This document shows positions 10,226 through 18,901 of a DNA stretch of 64,000 bases, in pieces. The position numbers and the translations under genes are program-made. Source of the stretch: AC-49 sp963766605 (GTDB taxonomy: Bacteria > Actinomycetota > Thermoleophilia > Solirubrobacterales > Solirubrobacteraceae); NCBI GenBank assembly GCA_963766605.1, contig CAVYAT010000007.1:1-64000 (forward strand), given 5' to 3'. Each line of letters opens with the position of its first letter. Position 1 is the stretch's first letter. The notes under the pieces are model-generated. The model was not told where the DNA came from. It did no database searches and worked only from the letters and a program-made list of their open reading frames with translations.

Positions 10226-11209
10226 ATGCGCACGAGAACCCTGGGCAGGACCGGCCGCGAGATCTCGGAGATCGGCTTCGGCGCGTGGCAGATCGGCGCG
10301 GACTGGGGCACCGTGAGCGAGGACGAGGCGCTCGCGACGCTGCACGCCGCCGCGGATGCCGGCGTCACGTTCTACGACACCGCGGACGTCTACGGCGACG
10401 GGCGTTCGGAGCGCCTGGTGGGCCGCCTGCTGCGCGAGCGCGCCGGCGAGCCGATCACGGTCGCCACGAAGATGGGCCGCCGCCTGGACCAGACCGTGGC
10501 GAACTACTCGCCCGAGCACTTCCGTGCATGGAACGATCGCTCGCGCGAGAACCTCGGCATCGACGCGCTGCCGCTCTTACAGCTGCACTGTCCGCCGACA
10601 GACCTCTATTACCACCCCGAGGTCTTCGAGGACCTCGAGGCGATGGTCGGGGAGGGCCGCATCGAGGCCTACGGTGTCAGCGTCGAGCGCGTCGAGGAGG
10701 CGCTCAAGGCGATCGACTACCCGAACGTTGCGACTGTGCAGATCGTCTTCAACCCGTTCCGCCAGCGGCCGGCCGGTCTCTTCCTCGCCGAGGCGGCACG
10801 GCGCGGCGTCGGCGTCATCGTCCGCGTCCCGCTCGCCTCGGGTCTGCTGTCGGGTCGGTACACGCGCGACACGACCTTTGCCCCCGACGATCACCGCACG
10901 TTCAATCGCCACGGCGAGCAATTCGACGTGGGTGAGACGTTCGCCGGCGTCCCGTTCGAGGTCGGCCTCGACGCGGTCGAGGAGCTCCGGCCGCTCGTGC
11001 CCGATGGCGTGACGCTGGCGCAGCTGGCGTTGCGCTGGATCCTCATGCACGACGCCGTCTCAACGGTCATCCCCGGCGCCCGTTCGCCCGAGCAGGCGCG
11101 CGCCAACGCGGCGGCGGCCGCGGTGCCGGCGCTTCCGGACACGACGATGGCGCGGATCGCGTCCGTCTATGCCGAGCGCATCACACCTCACGTGCACCAG
11201 CGCTGGTGA
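10226..11209 (+). CDS. Aldo/keto reductase
   Basis: NAD(P)H-dependent reductase with a TIM-barrel fold, 327 residues, close to the usual AKR length. The catalytic tetrad can be read: Asp51 and Tyr56 in FYDTADVYG, Lys82 in VATKMG, and His in LQLHCPP near 123. The cofactor region near the end contains STVIPGARSPEQARAN. It belongs to the YdbC/IolS-like group reducing sugar-derived or other small carbonyls; the physiological substrate is not visible. It lies alone between a decayed oxidase and a decayed leftward operon, and has its own leaderless-type promoter. Confidence 0.9.
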   Translation: MRTRTLGRTGREISEIGFGAWQIGADWGTVSEDEALATLHAAADAGVTFYDTADVYGDGRSERLVGRLLRERAGEPITVATKMGRRLDQTVANYSPEHFRAWNDRSRENLGIDALPLLQLHCPPTDLYYHPEVFEDLEAMVGEGRIEAYGVSVERVEEALKAIDYPNVATVQIVFNPFRQRPAGLFLAEAARRGVGVIVRVPLASGLLSGRYTRDTTFAPDDHRTFNRHGEQFDVGETFAGVPFEVGLDAVEELRPLVPDGVTLAQLALRWILMHDAVSTVIPGARSPEQARANAAAAAVPALPDTTMARIASVYAERITPHVHQRW

Positions 11210-11315
11210 CGTTGCGACGTCGAGACGACCGCGTCGACGTCACCGCCGGAGACCTGGCAGCAAGTCGACGGCGAGTTCGTCAAGCGCCTCGTTGTGCCGC
11301 GCGCGGCGAGCTCGG

Positions 11316-12197
11316 CTAGGCATCCGGCGGGTCGGCCTCGGCGCCCGTCGCCCCGGTGAGCGCTGACGCTCGCTCGAGCGCCACGCGCACCTCGGGCAGC
11401 TCGTCGAACTGCCGCGCCGTGTCAGCCAGGGTGTCGTAGGGCGCGTGCAGCCGCGCGCGAGCGGCCGATCCGCTGCGCATTGAGATCGATGTGATTGTCG
11501 TCCTCGACCCGCGGCGGAAGAGCTACCCGCACGAGGACGTGAGCTCGGCTTCGAGTTCAAAGACGTTGACGCGGCAGCCGTCGAGGTGCCGGCGCTCGTC
11601 GGCGGGGCCGGCCTCATCGCGCTTCACACGCGAGCGCCGTCGACGAGGGTCTTGAGGCGCTCGAGGTCGCATTTGGTCGCGGCGCATCGCGTGCGCATAG
11701 ACCGGCAGCGTGAAGGCGGCGTCGGCGTGCCGAGCTGGCCCATCACATAGGCCGGCTCTTTGCCGAGCGCGGTCAAAGCGCGACTCCAGGCGCAGCAGCT
11801 CGCCGAGCCGCCGTCGGCGGCCAGCCGCTTGGACGGTCAAGAAGTCACCGTCGTAGCGGCGGTTCTGGAACACGGTCAGGAGCTCGGCTGGGCCACAGCG
11901 GCTCGGCGTCGCGCGCGCTGGCCGCCAGCGGCTTGTCGACGACGACCGCGAGCCCGCGCTCCAGCGCGGCGACCGCGACCGCGACGTGGGCGCGGTTGGG
12001 GGTGGCGACAACGAGTACCTCGATGTCGCGCAGGTCGGCCGCGTCGGACAGGATGTCGGCGCTGGAATGGGGGGCCTGGCGTTCGGGATCGCGCGTGACG
12101 ACGACGCGCTGCCGCGGCTCGGCGGCGACGAGCGGCGCATGGAAGACATCGCCCGCCAGCCCGTAGCGGCGAGGCCGACCGCGAGCTGGTTGCTCAT
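11316..12197 (-). pseudogene. Gfo/Idh/MocA-family oxidoreductase remnant
   Basis: A second Gfo/Idh-type dehydrogenase, broken. The ATG at 12197 overlaps the stop of the intact Gfo/Idh gene (ATGA) and begins SNQLAVGLA. The frame is lost and found again as GLAGDVFHAPLVAAEPR, ADLRDIEVLVVATPNRAH and ERGLAVVVDKPLAASARDAE (the DKP motif replaces the usual EKP). A third stretch reads LLTVFQNRRYDGDFLTVQ and LGELLRLESRF. Beyond ~11520 I cannot match the text to the family; a last open stretch DTARQFDELPEVRVALERAS ends at TAG 11316. The total span fits one gene with several indels and perhaps a deletion. The function, once probably inositol or sugar oxidation, is lost as written. Confidence 0.65.
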
Positions 12198-13171
12198 CCA
12201 CCGACCCGGGCGTCCGCGCCCGCGGCGGCGCTGTGCAGCAGCGCCGACAGCACGCGGGCCTGGCCCAGGGCGTCGTCACGGCCCAGCAGCGGCGGGCGCC
12301 GGTCGCGGACCGCCGCCGCGAAGTCCTCGAGCTCGAGCACGTAGGGGTCGGCCGCCGCCAGCGCGATCTCCTCGGCGGCGCCGTCGCCGTTGCGATGGAC
12401 GATCGACGGCCGGCGCGCGAACCACGGGTCGTCCACGCACAGCGACCCGGCTGAGCCGACGACCTCGATCTCGTCACGCGCGGGTAGGTCGAAGCCGCAG
12501 TCCAGCGTTCCCAGCACGTCGCCCGCGAACCGCAGCGCGGCCGCGAAGCGCGAGTCGACGCCCGACGGTGCGGTGACCGCCTCGCCGTGGACCCGTTCGG
12601 GCTCGCCGGCCAGCAGCCGCAGCGCGCTGACGCAGTAACAGCCGACGTCCATCAGCGCACCGCCGCCCAGCCCGACATCCCAGCGCACGTCGTCCTTGCG
12701 CAGCAGCGGGAACGAGAACGTCGCACGCACGAGCCGCAGCTCGCCGATCGCCCCGGCGGCCACGAGCTCGGTCAGCCGTGCGGCCTGGGGGTGATGGCGC
12801 CACATGAACGCCTCGGTCAGCACCAATCCGTGCGCGGTGGCGACGGCGAAGCAGTGGTCGACGACCTCGGGGTCGGGCGAGAACGGCTTCTCGCACAGTA
12901 CGTGCTTGCCGGCCTCCAGCGCGCGCACCGTCCACGGCGCGTGCAGCGCGTTGGGCAGCGATACATAGACCGCGTCGACCTGCGGATCGGCCAGCAGCGA
13001 GCTGTAGTCGCCGTGGGCGCGCGCGATCGCGTGCTGCGCGGCGTAGTCGCGCGCGCGGTGGCCGTCGCGGCTGGCCACCGCGACGACCTCGACGGCGTCG
13101 GTCTGCCTTGCGGCGGCGAGGATCGCGCCGTTGATCCGTGCGGTCGACAGCAGCCCCAGTCTCAGCCCCAC
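12194..13171 (-). CDS. Gfo/Idh/MocA-family NAD(P)-dependent oxidoreductase
   Basis: Sugar or polyol dehydrogenase of the glucose-fructose oxidoreductase family, 325 residues. An N-terminal Rossmann fold (GLLSTARINGAIL) is followed by YVSLPNALHAPWTVRALEAG and the family EKP motif at 94-96 (CEKPFSPD). The C-terminal alpha/beta domain contains GGGALMDVGCYCVSALRLL with the conserved Asp/Cys/Tyr area. It resembles D-xylose dehydrogenases of this family. The GTG at 13171 lies inside the end of the SDR gene (10-base overlap), and a GAGGG site precedes it. With the permease relic upstream, I infer a role in oxidative pentose use, but the substrate is not proven. Confidence 0.85.
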   Translation of the reverse strand: MGLRLGLLSTARINGAILAAARQTDAVEVVAVASRDGHRARDYAAQHAIARAHGDYSSLLADPQVDAVYVSLPNALHAPWTVRALEAGKHVLCEKPFSPDPEVVDHCFAVATAHGLVLTEAFMWRHHPQAARLTELVAAGAIGELRLVRATFSFPLLRKDDVRWDVGLGGGALMDVGCYCVSALRLLAGEPERVHGEAVTAPSGVDSRFAAALRFAGDVLGTLDCGFDLPARDEIEVVGSAGSLCVDDPWFARRPSIVHRNGDGAAEEIALAAADPYVLELEDFAAAVRDRRPPLLGRDDALGQARVLSALLHSAAAGADARVGG

Positions 13172-13854
13172 GAGCCCTCGCTCATCGGCCGGTAGCTCAT
13201 CGTCAGCATCCGGTAGCCCGGCGGCCGCGTGACGCAGAACACGACCGCCTCGGCGGCCTCCTGCGCGCTCATCATCCCGTCGAGCGCCTCCGGCGGCCGC
13301 CCGTGGCCGAGGGCGAAGTCGGTGGCGATTCCCCCGGGGCACACGCACGTGCAGCGCACGCCGTGCTCGCGCAGCTCATTGTCGAGCGCGCGCGTGAAGC
13401 CGAGCTGCCCGAACTTCGACGCGTTGTAGCCCGCCTCGCCCGGGAACGCGCGTAGCCCCGCCACCGAGGCGACCGACACGAAGTCGCTCGCGGCGGCCGC
13501 GACGAGGTGCGGGAGTGCCGCGTGGGCGAGGTGGATCGTCCCGCGCAGGTTGACGTCGATCATCTCGTCGATCGCCGCGCCGTCCATCTCGAGGAACGGC
13601 CCGTAGGTCCCGACGCCGGCGTTGGCGATCGCGCAGTCGAGCGTGCCGAAGCGCTCAACGACGGCGGCGACCGCGGCGTCGACCTGTTGGCGGTCGCTGA
13701 CGTCGCACGCGAGCCCCAGCGCGTCCGGCAGCCCGAGGTCGTCACCGGACCGCGACAGCAGACCGACCTTCGCGCCGCGCTCGCTGAACGCACGAGCGAC
13801 CGCGGCCCCGAGGCCGCGGCTCGCTCCCGTGATGACCGCGACGCGCCCGTTCAT
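13162..13854 (-). CDS. Short-chain dehydrogenase/reductase (SDR)
   Basis: Classical SDR, 230 residues. The cofactor loop TGASRGLG is at 9-16, the NAG motif at 78-80, the catalytic Ser at ~130, and Tyr143-x3-Lys147 (YNASK). Asp51 after the second strand (CDVSD) is typical. The short form without a long insertion is usual for 3-ketoacyl-reductase-like SDRs acting on sugars or alcohols. The ATG at 13854 overlaps the stop of the upstream permease fragment (ATGA). It is co-transcribed with the Gfo/Idh gene downstream. Substrate unknown. Confidence 0.88.
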   Translation of the reverse strand: MNGRVAVITGASRGLGAAVARAFSERGAKVGLLSRSGDDLGLPDALGLACDVSDRQQVDAAVAAVVERFGTLDCAIANAGVGTYGPFLEMDGAAIDEMIDVNLRGTIHLAHAALPHLVAAAASDFVSVASVAGLRAFPGEAGYNASKFGQLGFTRALDNELREHGVRCTCVCPGGIATDFALGHGRPPEALDGMMSAQEAAEAVVFCVTRPPGYRMLTMSYRPMSEGSWG

Positions 13855-14203
13855 CGCCCGACGGCTGCGCTGCGCCGTCGCGACAGCACATCCAGCGTCA
13901 CCGCGGCGAGCAGGACAGCGCCGGTGATGTTGTACTTGGTCGCGGCGCTGATGTTGAGCAGGCCGAGGTCGTTGTCGATCATCGCGATTACGAGCGCCCC
14001 GAGCACGGCGCCGCTGATGCGCCCGCGCCCGCCGAACAGGCTGACGCCGCCGATCACCTTCGCGGCGATCGAATAGAGCAGCACGGTTCCGCGGCCGGTC
14101 GAGCTGTCGACGAGTTCAGGCGCGAGGCGAGGATGATGCCGCCCTGACCGCGAGTGCGGCGACGATCCAAACGACGATCGCCCACATTTGCTTTGCCTTT
14201 CAC
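13851..14203 (-). pseudogene. xylH: XylH-type sugar permease tail behind a signal-peptide-like start
   Basis: The last ~85 residues of a xylose-type ABC permease are clear: RGGIILASRLNSS, then after a frame change near 14090 LLYSIAAKVIGGVSLFGGRG and GLLNISAATKYNITGAVLL, ending LDVLSRRR. About 300 N-terminal residues are absent. Upstream on the same strand is a good ribosome site (AGGAG, 14209-14213) five bases before a GTG at 14203. It reads VKGKA and, after one more slip, MWAIVVWIVAALAVRA, which looks like a lipoprotein or secretion signal. My reading is that a binding-protein start has been joined to the permease end by a deletion removing most of an SBP-ATPase-permease operon. Confidence 0.6.
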
Positions 14204-14338
14204 TGCTTCTCCTAAGAAAGGACCTTCGGTTGAACTTCGATCACGACCTGTGTGCCGTGCGCTGACCCTGGTGCCGCTACGGCTCACCTCCTACTGCTGC
14301 CCGGAGCCGCCGTGAGAGAACGCGATCCGACTGCGCGA

Positions 14339-14497
14339 TCATGAGCGCGAGCGCGCCGAGAAGGTCGAACGCGCGAGTCCGGTCTGCCGTGCGATGTCGC
14401 CGCGGGTCACCTTGCCGCCCGACCGCACGCTCTCGACCACCCGAAGGCCGTGCTCGGCGAGGACGACCACGCGGTTCAGCTCGCGCAGGGAGCTCAA
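14339..14497 (-). pseudogene. ROK/NagC-like regulator, N-terminal fragment
   Basis: A 52-residue open stretch from TTG 14497 with a winged-helix DNA-binding sequence: RELNRVVVLAEHGLRVVESV, then GGKVTRGDIARQTGLARST, ending abruptly at a stop. ROK-family repressors (XylR, NagC) start this way and normally run to ~400 residues with a sugar-kinase-like domain, which is absent here. It lies directly upstream of the xyl-type permease relic, the place where xylR normally sits. I interpret it as part of the same decayed operon; a GntR/MarR origin is possible. Confidence 0.5.
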
Positions 14498-14547
14498 CGA
14501 TCCATACCCAGCTCAGACAACGCGGCAACACTTCCTGATCGGGGGGA

Positions 14548-14570
14548 CTTTTGTCAAGCCCCGGCAAAAG
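14548..14570. promoter_or_regulatory. Inverted repeat upstream of the ROK fragment
   Basis: CTTTTGTC (14548-14555) and GGCAAAAG (14563-14570) form an inverted repeat with seven of eight pairs and a 7-base spacer. It lies 51 bases before the regulator fragment and 26 bases after the rhomboid stop. It could be an operator for the lost repressor or a rhomboid terminator; no T-run follows it. Confidence 0.4.
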
Positions 14571-14595
14571 ATGCGCCGATTTTCGGGTTCTTCGT

Positions 14596-15183
14596 TCAGG
14601 CTGTGGCAGAACTACGTCCGTCGATCCACCACGCCGCGACCAGGCCCGCCAGCCCGCCGCACAGATGGCCCTGCCAGGAGATCCCATCGCGCGGCGTCAG
14701 CGCGACGAGCAGCGTCGCCCCGTAGAGCGCGACGACGCCCAGCCCGACGAGCACGTGGCCCATGCGGTGGCTGAACACGCCGCGGCCGATCAGGTAGGTC
14801 GCGTAGCCGAAGACGAGGCCGCTGGCGCCGATGTGGTCGGTCCCGGTCGGCGCGATCAACCACGTCCCCAGCCCACCGAGGACGATGATGATCGCCGTCG
14901 CCTCCAGGAACCGCACGAGCCCCGAGAGCGCGATGACCGCGCCGAGGATCAGCAGCGGAATCGTGTTGCCGATCAGGTGCCCGAACCCGGCGTGCAGGAA
15001 CGGCGCGGTGAGCACGCCGACCAGTCCGTCGAGCTTGTGGGGCTGGATGCCGTGTGCCTCGAGCCGGCGGTCGTCGAGCTGATCGACGATCTCCACGACC
15101 CACATCACCGCGACCAGCGCGATCACCACCAGGACCGCGGTTTCGCGTTCGTCGCGCCCCGGCCCGGCCGTCTCGTCGCTCAC
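14596..15183 (-). CDS. Rhomboid-family intramembrane serine protease
   Basis: Membrane protease of the rhomboid fold, 195 residues with about six hydrophobic helices. The catalytic Ser121 is in GASG (119-122) and the catalytic His173 in WQGHLCGG. The oxyanion-side HLIGN segment (69-73) precedes them, and the GxxxG-like GHLCGGLAG helix closes the fold. A short hydrophilic N-terminus and no extra domain make it a minimal bacterial rhomboid. Start is GTG 15183. It is divergent from the PLDc_N protein, with a perfect 12-base palindrome CCCCGTACGGGG at 15193-15204 between them. Substrates unknown. Confidence 0.88.
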   Translation of the reverse strand: MSDETAGPGRDERETAVLVVIALVAVMWVVEIVDQLDDRRLEAHGIQPHKLDGLVGVLTAPFLHAGFGHLIGNTIPLLILGAVIALSGLVRFLEATAIIIVLGGLGTWLIAPTGTDHIGASGLVFGYATYLIGRGVFSHRMGHVLVGLGVVALYGATLLVALTPRDGISWQGHLCGGLAGLVAAWWIDGRSSATA

Positions 15184-15278
15184 GGGCGTTCACCCCGTAC
15201 GGGGGAGGTGACATGATGGCCCCCGCCGTAGCGTGGCGATCCGACTATCGCCATTCCCCAATCAAGGAGCCATCTTCA

Positions 15279-15674
15279 GTGCTAGCAGATTCGTACCCGG
15301 CCGGAGGCATCTTCCTGACGATGCTGTGGTTCTTCCTGTTCATCATCTGGATCTGGATCCTCATCACGGTCTTCGCCGACATCTTCCGCCGGCACGACAT
15401 CAGTGGATGGATAAAGGCCCTGTGGATCATCTTCGTGATCATCCTCCCGTACCTCGGCGTGCTGATCTACCTGATCGCCGAGCACAAGGGCATGGCTGAC
15501 CGCAGCCTCCAGCAGGCTCAGGCGCAGAAGGCAGATTTCGACAACTACGTGCAGTCGGTGGCCAGCACGGGCGGCGGCGCGGCGACGGAGATCGCCAACG
15601 CGCAGGCGCTGCTCGACAAGGGCACCATCAGCCAGGAGGAGTTCGAGAAGATCAAGGCCAAGGCGCTCGCCTAG
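15279..15674 (+). CDS. PLDc_N / SHOCT small membrane protein
   Basis: 131-residue protein with two hydrophobic helices (FLTMLWFFLFIIWIWILIT and ALWIIFVIILPYLGVLIYLI) separated by FADIFRRHDISGWIK, the layout of the PLDc_N domain. A linker follows, and then a C-terminal SHOCT motif, AQALLDKGTISQEEFEKIKA. Such proteins are common in actinobacteria and have no firmly known role. GTG 15279 is preferred because AAGGAG (15264-15269) is well placed. Upstream ATGs at 15213/15216 are almost on top of their GGAGGTGA and would add a non-conserved 22-residue arm. A TAGCGT -10 at 15229-15234 would also exclude them from the transcript. Confidence 0.85.
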   Translation: MLADSYPAGGIFLTMLWFFLFIIWIWILITVFADIFRRHDISGWIKALWIIFVIILPYLGVLIYLIAEHKGMADRSLQQAQAQKADFDNYVQSVASTGGGAATEIANAQALLDKGTISQEEFEKIKAKALA

Positions 15675-15701
15675 CCAGTCGTAGGAGGAGAACCCACCGT
15701 T

Positions 15702-15729
15702 CGGCGGCGCCCGCCTCGGGGCGCCGCCG
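15702..15729. terminator. Bidirectional hairpin terminator
   Basis: CGGCGGCGCC (15702-15711) pairs perfectly with GGCGCCGCCG (15720-15729) around an 8-base loop. It lies between the convergent ends of the PLDc_N gene and the dioxygenase gene. No T-tract, as is common in high-GC actinobacteria. Confidence 0.6.
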
Positions 15730-15738
15730 CGCGGGACG

Positions 15739-16671
15739 CTAGGGGGTCGCCGCGTGCCGGTCGGCGCGCGGATCGGGTAGCGGGGTCAGCCGCGCCTCGA
15801 TCTCGGCTCGGCGCGGCTCGAGCCACGGCGGCAGGATGATCTTGGTGCCGAGCTGCTCCAGCGGCAGATCCACCGTGAAGCCGGGCTCGTCGGTCGCCAG
15901 CTCGTAGAGGATCTGGCCCGGCTCGCGGAAGTAGACCGAGCGGAAGTAGTTGCGGTCGACGATGCCGCTGTTGCGCACGCCGATCTTGTCGAGCCTGTGC
16001 AGCCAGCCCGGCTGGTCGGCATCGGTCGTGCCCCACGCGATGTGGTGCACGGTGCCGGCGCTCTGGCGACCGGGGGTCGCCGGCGCGGGGTCGAAGGCGA
16101 TCCAGCCGCCGCGCCGCTCGCCCCGCAGCTCCCACGCTCCGTCGTCGCGCCGCGCGGCGCCCATCAGCTTGGCCAGCGCCAGTTCGCTGCCCTCCGGGTT
16201 GGCGCTGTACGCGCGCGCCCCCTCGAAGCCCTGGAGCGCCATCTCGGCCGGGATCTCGGGGTGGTCGGCGACCAGCGGTTGGTCGGGCACGGTGCTGACG
16301 ACGAGCTCGTGGTCGAGACCCTCGGGGTCGGAGAACAGCAACGCGTCGCCGGTGCGCTTGGCCGTCACGTCGAGCCTGGCCAGCCGCTGCGCCCAGAAGT
16401 CGACCGCCGCGCTCGATGCGACGCGCCACACGACCCGGTGCACCATCCCCGCCCCGGCCCGCCCCGGCTTGGCGTGGGGGTACTCGAAGAACGTGATGTC
16501 GTTCCCGGGCCGCGCCCGCTCGTCGCCGTAGAACAGGTGGTAGACGGTCGGGTCGTCCTGGTTGACGGTCTTGGCCGTCAGGCGCAGCCCGAGGACGCGC
16601 GTGTAGAAATCGACGTTCGCGCGCGCATCCCCGGTGATCGCGGTGATGTGATGAATTCCCTCGAGCTGCAT
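15739..16671 (-). CDS. Ring-cleaving dioxygenase (glyoxalase/VOC superfamily)
   Basis: 310-residue protein with two vicinal-oxygen-chelate modules, like the MhqO/PcpA-type dioxygenases. Metal ligands are readable as His8 in GIHHITA, His in TVHHIAWG near 217, and Glu in ILYELATD near 267. Each module carries the family's bab-bab-b pattern (FYTRVLGLRLTAKTVNQDD; RNYFRSVYFREPGQILYELA). Expected to open a hydroquinone- or catechol-like ring with Fe(II) or Mn(II). It is the third gene of a leftward operon after thiolase and FadB (11-base gap), so a link to aromatic or acyl-CoA breakdown is plausible but unproven. Confidence 0.85.
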   Translation of the reverse strand: MQLEGIHHITAITGDARANVDFYTRVLGLRLTAKTVNQDDPTVYHLFYGDERARPGNDITFFEYPHAKPGRAGAGMVHRVVWRVASSAAVDFWAQRLARLDVTAKRTGDALLFSDPEGLDHELVVSTVPDQPLVADHPEIPAEMALQGFEGARAYSANPEGSELALAKLMGAARRDDGAWELRGERRGGWIAFDPAPATPGRQSAGTVHHIAWGTTDADQPGWLHRLDKIGVRNSGIVDRNYFRSVYFREPGQILYELATDEPGFTVDLPLEQLGTKIILPPWLEPRRAEIEARLTPLPDPRADRHAATP

Positions 16672-16682
16672 CGCTGACTGAG

Positions 16683-18875
16683 CTATGCGCCGGCAAGCAC
16701 CGGCTGCTCATCAGCGTAGCTCTCCCCGCGCTGCGCCTTCTCGACCAGCGACTCCGGCGGCTCGAAGCGGTCGCCGTAGCGGACCGCGAGCTCGCGCGCG
16801 CGGGCCACGAAACCGGCGAGGCCGCCGTCGTATCCGTTCATGTACTGCACGACGCCGCCGGTCCAGCCGGGGAAGCCGATGCCGAGGATCGAGCCGATGT
16901 TGGCGTCGGCCGCCGTCTCGATCACGCCCTCGTCCAGGCACTTGACCGTCTCCAGCGACTCGATGAACAGCATCCGCTCCTTGAGGTCCTCGAACGGGAC
17001 GTCGAGGTTCCCGCCCCCGAACGCGCCCGTGAGACCCGGCCACAGGCCGGCGCGCTTGCCGTCGGCGTACTCGTAGAAGCCGGCGCCGGCCAGCCGTCCG
17101 CCGCGGTCGAACTCCTCCACCATGCGGTCGATGACCTCGTTGGCCGGATGCTGCGGGATCTCGATTCCCGCCTCGCGCGCCGCGTCGACGGCCGTCTGTC
17201 GGATCCGGCGCATGAGGTTGAGGTTGAGCTCGTCGGACAGCTGGAGCACCGGTGCGGGGTAGCCGGCCTGCGCGCTGGCCTGCTCGATCGACGGCGCGGG
17301 GACGCCCTCGGTGAGCATCGCCAGGCCCTCGTTGATGAACGTCCCGATGACGCGGCTCGTGAAGAAGCCGCGGCTGTCGTTGACGACGATCGGCGTCTTT
17401 GAGATCTGCTTGGCCACGTCGAGCGCGCGGTAGAGCGTCTCGTCACTGGTCTGCTCGCCCTTGATGATCTCCAGCAGCGGCATCTTGTCGACGGGCGAGA
17501 AGAAGTGCAGCCCGATGAAGTCGGCCGGGCGCGTGACGCTGGCCTGAAGGTCGGTGATCGGCAGCGTCGAGGTGTTGGAGCCCAAAAGCGCGTCGGGCGC
17601 CAGGTGCGGCTCGATCTCGGCGTAGACCTGCGCCTTGATCGCCGGGTCCTCGAACACCGCCTCGATCAGCAGGTCGGCGCCGGCCGCGGCGGCCGGGTCG
17701 GTCGTCGGGGTGATCAGCGCCAGCAGGGCGTCGGCCTTGTCCTGCGTCGAGCGCCCACGGGCGATCGCCTTGTCCAGCAGCTTGGCGCTGTAGTCCTTGC
17801 CCTTGTCGGCCGCCTCCTGGGATACGTCCTTGAGCACGACCTCGATGCCGGCTTTGGCACAGACGTAGGAGATCGCGGCGCCCATCATCCCGGCGCCGAG
17901 CACGACGACCTTCTTGGCCCGGAACGGCTCGATGCCCTCCGGCCGGCCACGGCTGCCGTTGACGGCCTGCATGTCGAAGAAGAACGCCTGGATCATGTTC
18001 TTGGCGACCTGACCGGTGGCGAGGTTGACGAAGTAGCGCCCCTCGATCTCGATCGCTCCGTCGAAATCGACCTGTGCGCCCTCGACGGCGGCCGACATGA
18101 TGTGGTGGGGCGCCGGGTAGTTGGCGCCCTTGAGCTGCTTGCGCAGGTTGGCCGGGAAGCCGGGCAGGTTCATCGCCAGCGCCGGCGTGGCCGGGGTGCC
18201 GCCGGGGATCTTGTAGCCCTTGACGTCCCACGGCTGGACTGCCTCGGGGTTGTCAGCGATCCACGCCTTGGCGGCCGGGACGAGGTCGTCGATCGTCGGC
18301 ACGATCTCGTCGATCAGGCCGAGCTCCTTGGCGTCGGCCGGGCGCAGCTGCTGACCCTGCATGAGCAGCCGCATGAGCGCGTCGACGATGCCGAACATCC
18401 GCACCGTGCGGGTCACGCCGCCGCCGCCCGGCAGCAGCCCGAGCTGGACCTCGGGGAAGCCGAGCTTGAGCCGCGGATCGTCCACGGCGATGCGGTGGTG
18501 GGTGGCCAGAGCGATCTCGAGGCCGCCGCCGAGCGCCGTGCCGTTGAGCGCGGCGACGACCGGCTTGCCGAGCGTCTCCAGGCGGCGCAGCTGGCTCTTC
18601 ATCTCGCGCACGCCGGCCGCGAACTCGGCCGCCTGGTCGGGGGTCACCTGCTTGAGATCGTTGAGGTTGCCGCCGGCGAAGAACGTCTTCTTGGCCGACG
18701 TGATGACGACGCCCGCGATGTCGTCCTTGTCGGCCTCGAGGCGGTCGATCGTCTGGGCCATCGACGTGCGATAGGCCTCGTTCATCGTGTTGGCCGAGCT
18801 CGAGGGGTCGTCGAGCGTGAGGACGACGACTCCGTCGTCGTCGCGCTCGTAGCGGATCGTGCTGATCTGGGTCAT
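16683..18875 (-). CDS. fadB: 3-hydroxyacyl-CoA dehydrogenase / enoyl-CoA hydratase (FadB-type)
   Basis: Bifunctional beta-oxidation enzyme, 730 residues. The N-terminal crotonase domain (~1-200) contains FAGGNLNDLKQ and the oxyanion-hole stretch NGTALGGGLEIALATHHRI with PEVQLGLLPGGGG. A linker of ~130 residues leads to the NAD-binding domain, where GAGMMGAAIS is near 333. The dehydrogenase signature DFIGLHFFSPVDKMPLLEI follows, then two C-terminal helical domains (GYPAPVLQLSDELNLNLM, GFYEYADGKRAG). ATG 18875 lies 26 bases after the thiolase stop. This is the usual alpha-subunit partner of the thiolase encoded upstream. Confidence 0.93.
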   Translation of the reverse strand: MTQISTIRYERDDDGVVVLTLDDPSSSANTMNEAYRTSMAQTIDRLEADKDDIAGVVITSAKKTFFAGGNLNDLKQVTPDQAAEFAAGVREMKSQLRRLETLGKPVVAALNGTALGGGLEIALATHHRIAVDDPRLKLGFPEVQLGLLPGGGGVTRTVRMFGIVDALMRLLMQGQQLRPADAKELGLIDEIVPTIDDLVPAAKAWIADNPEAVQPWDVKGYKIPGGTPATPALAMNLPGFPANLRKQLKGANYPAPHHIMSAAVEGAQVDFDGAIEIEGRYFVNLATGQVAKNMIQAFFFDMQAVNGSRGRPEGIEPFRAKKVVVLGAGMMGAAISYVCAKAGIEVVLKDVSQEAADKGKDYSAKLLDKAIARGRSTQDKADALLALITPTTDPAAAAGADLLIEAVFEDPAIKAQVYAEIEPHLAPDALLGSNTSTLPITDLQASVTRPADFIGLHFFSPVDKMPLLEIIKGEQTSDETLYRALDVAKQISKTPIVVNDSRGFFTSRVIGTFINEGLAMLTEGVPAPSIEQASAQAGYPAPVLQLSDELNLNLMRRIRQTAVDAAREAGIEIPQHPANEVIDRMVEEFDRGGRLAGAGFYEYADGKRAGLWPGLTGAFGGGNLDVPFEDLKERMLFIESLETVKCLDEGVIETAADANIGSILGIGFPGWTGGVVQYMNGYDGGLAGFVARARELAVRYGDRFEPPESLVEKAQRGESYADEQPVLAGA

Positions 18876-18901
18876 GAGTCTCTGTGGTCCTTTGTGTCTG
18901 T

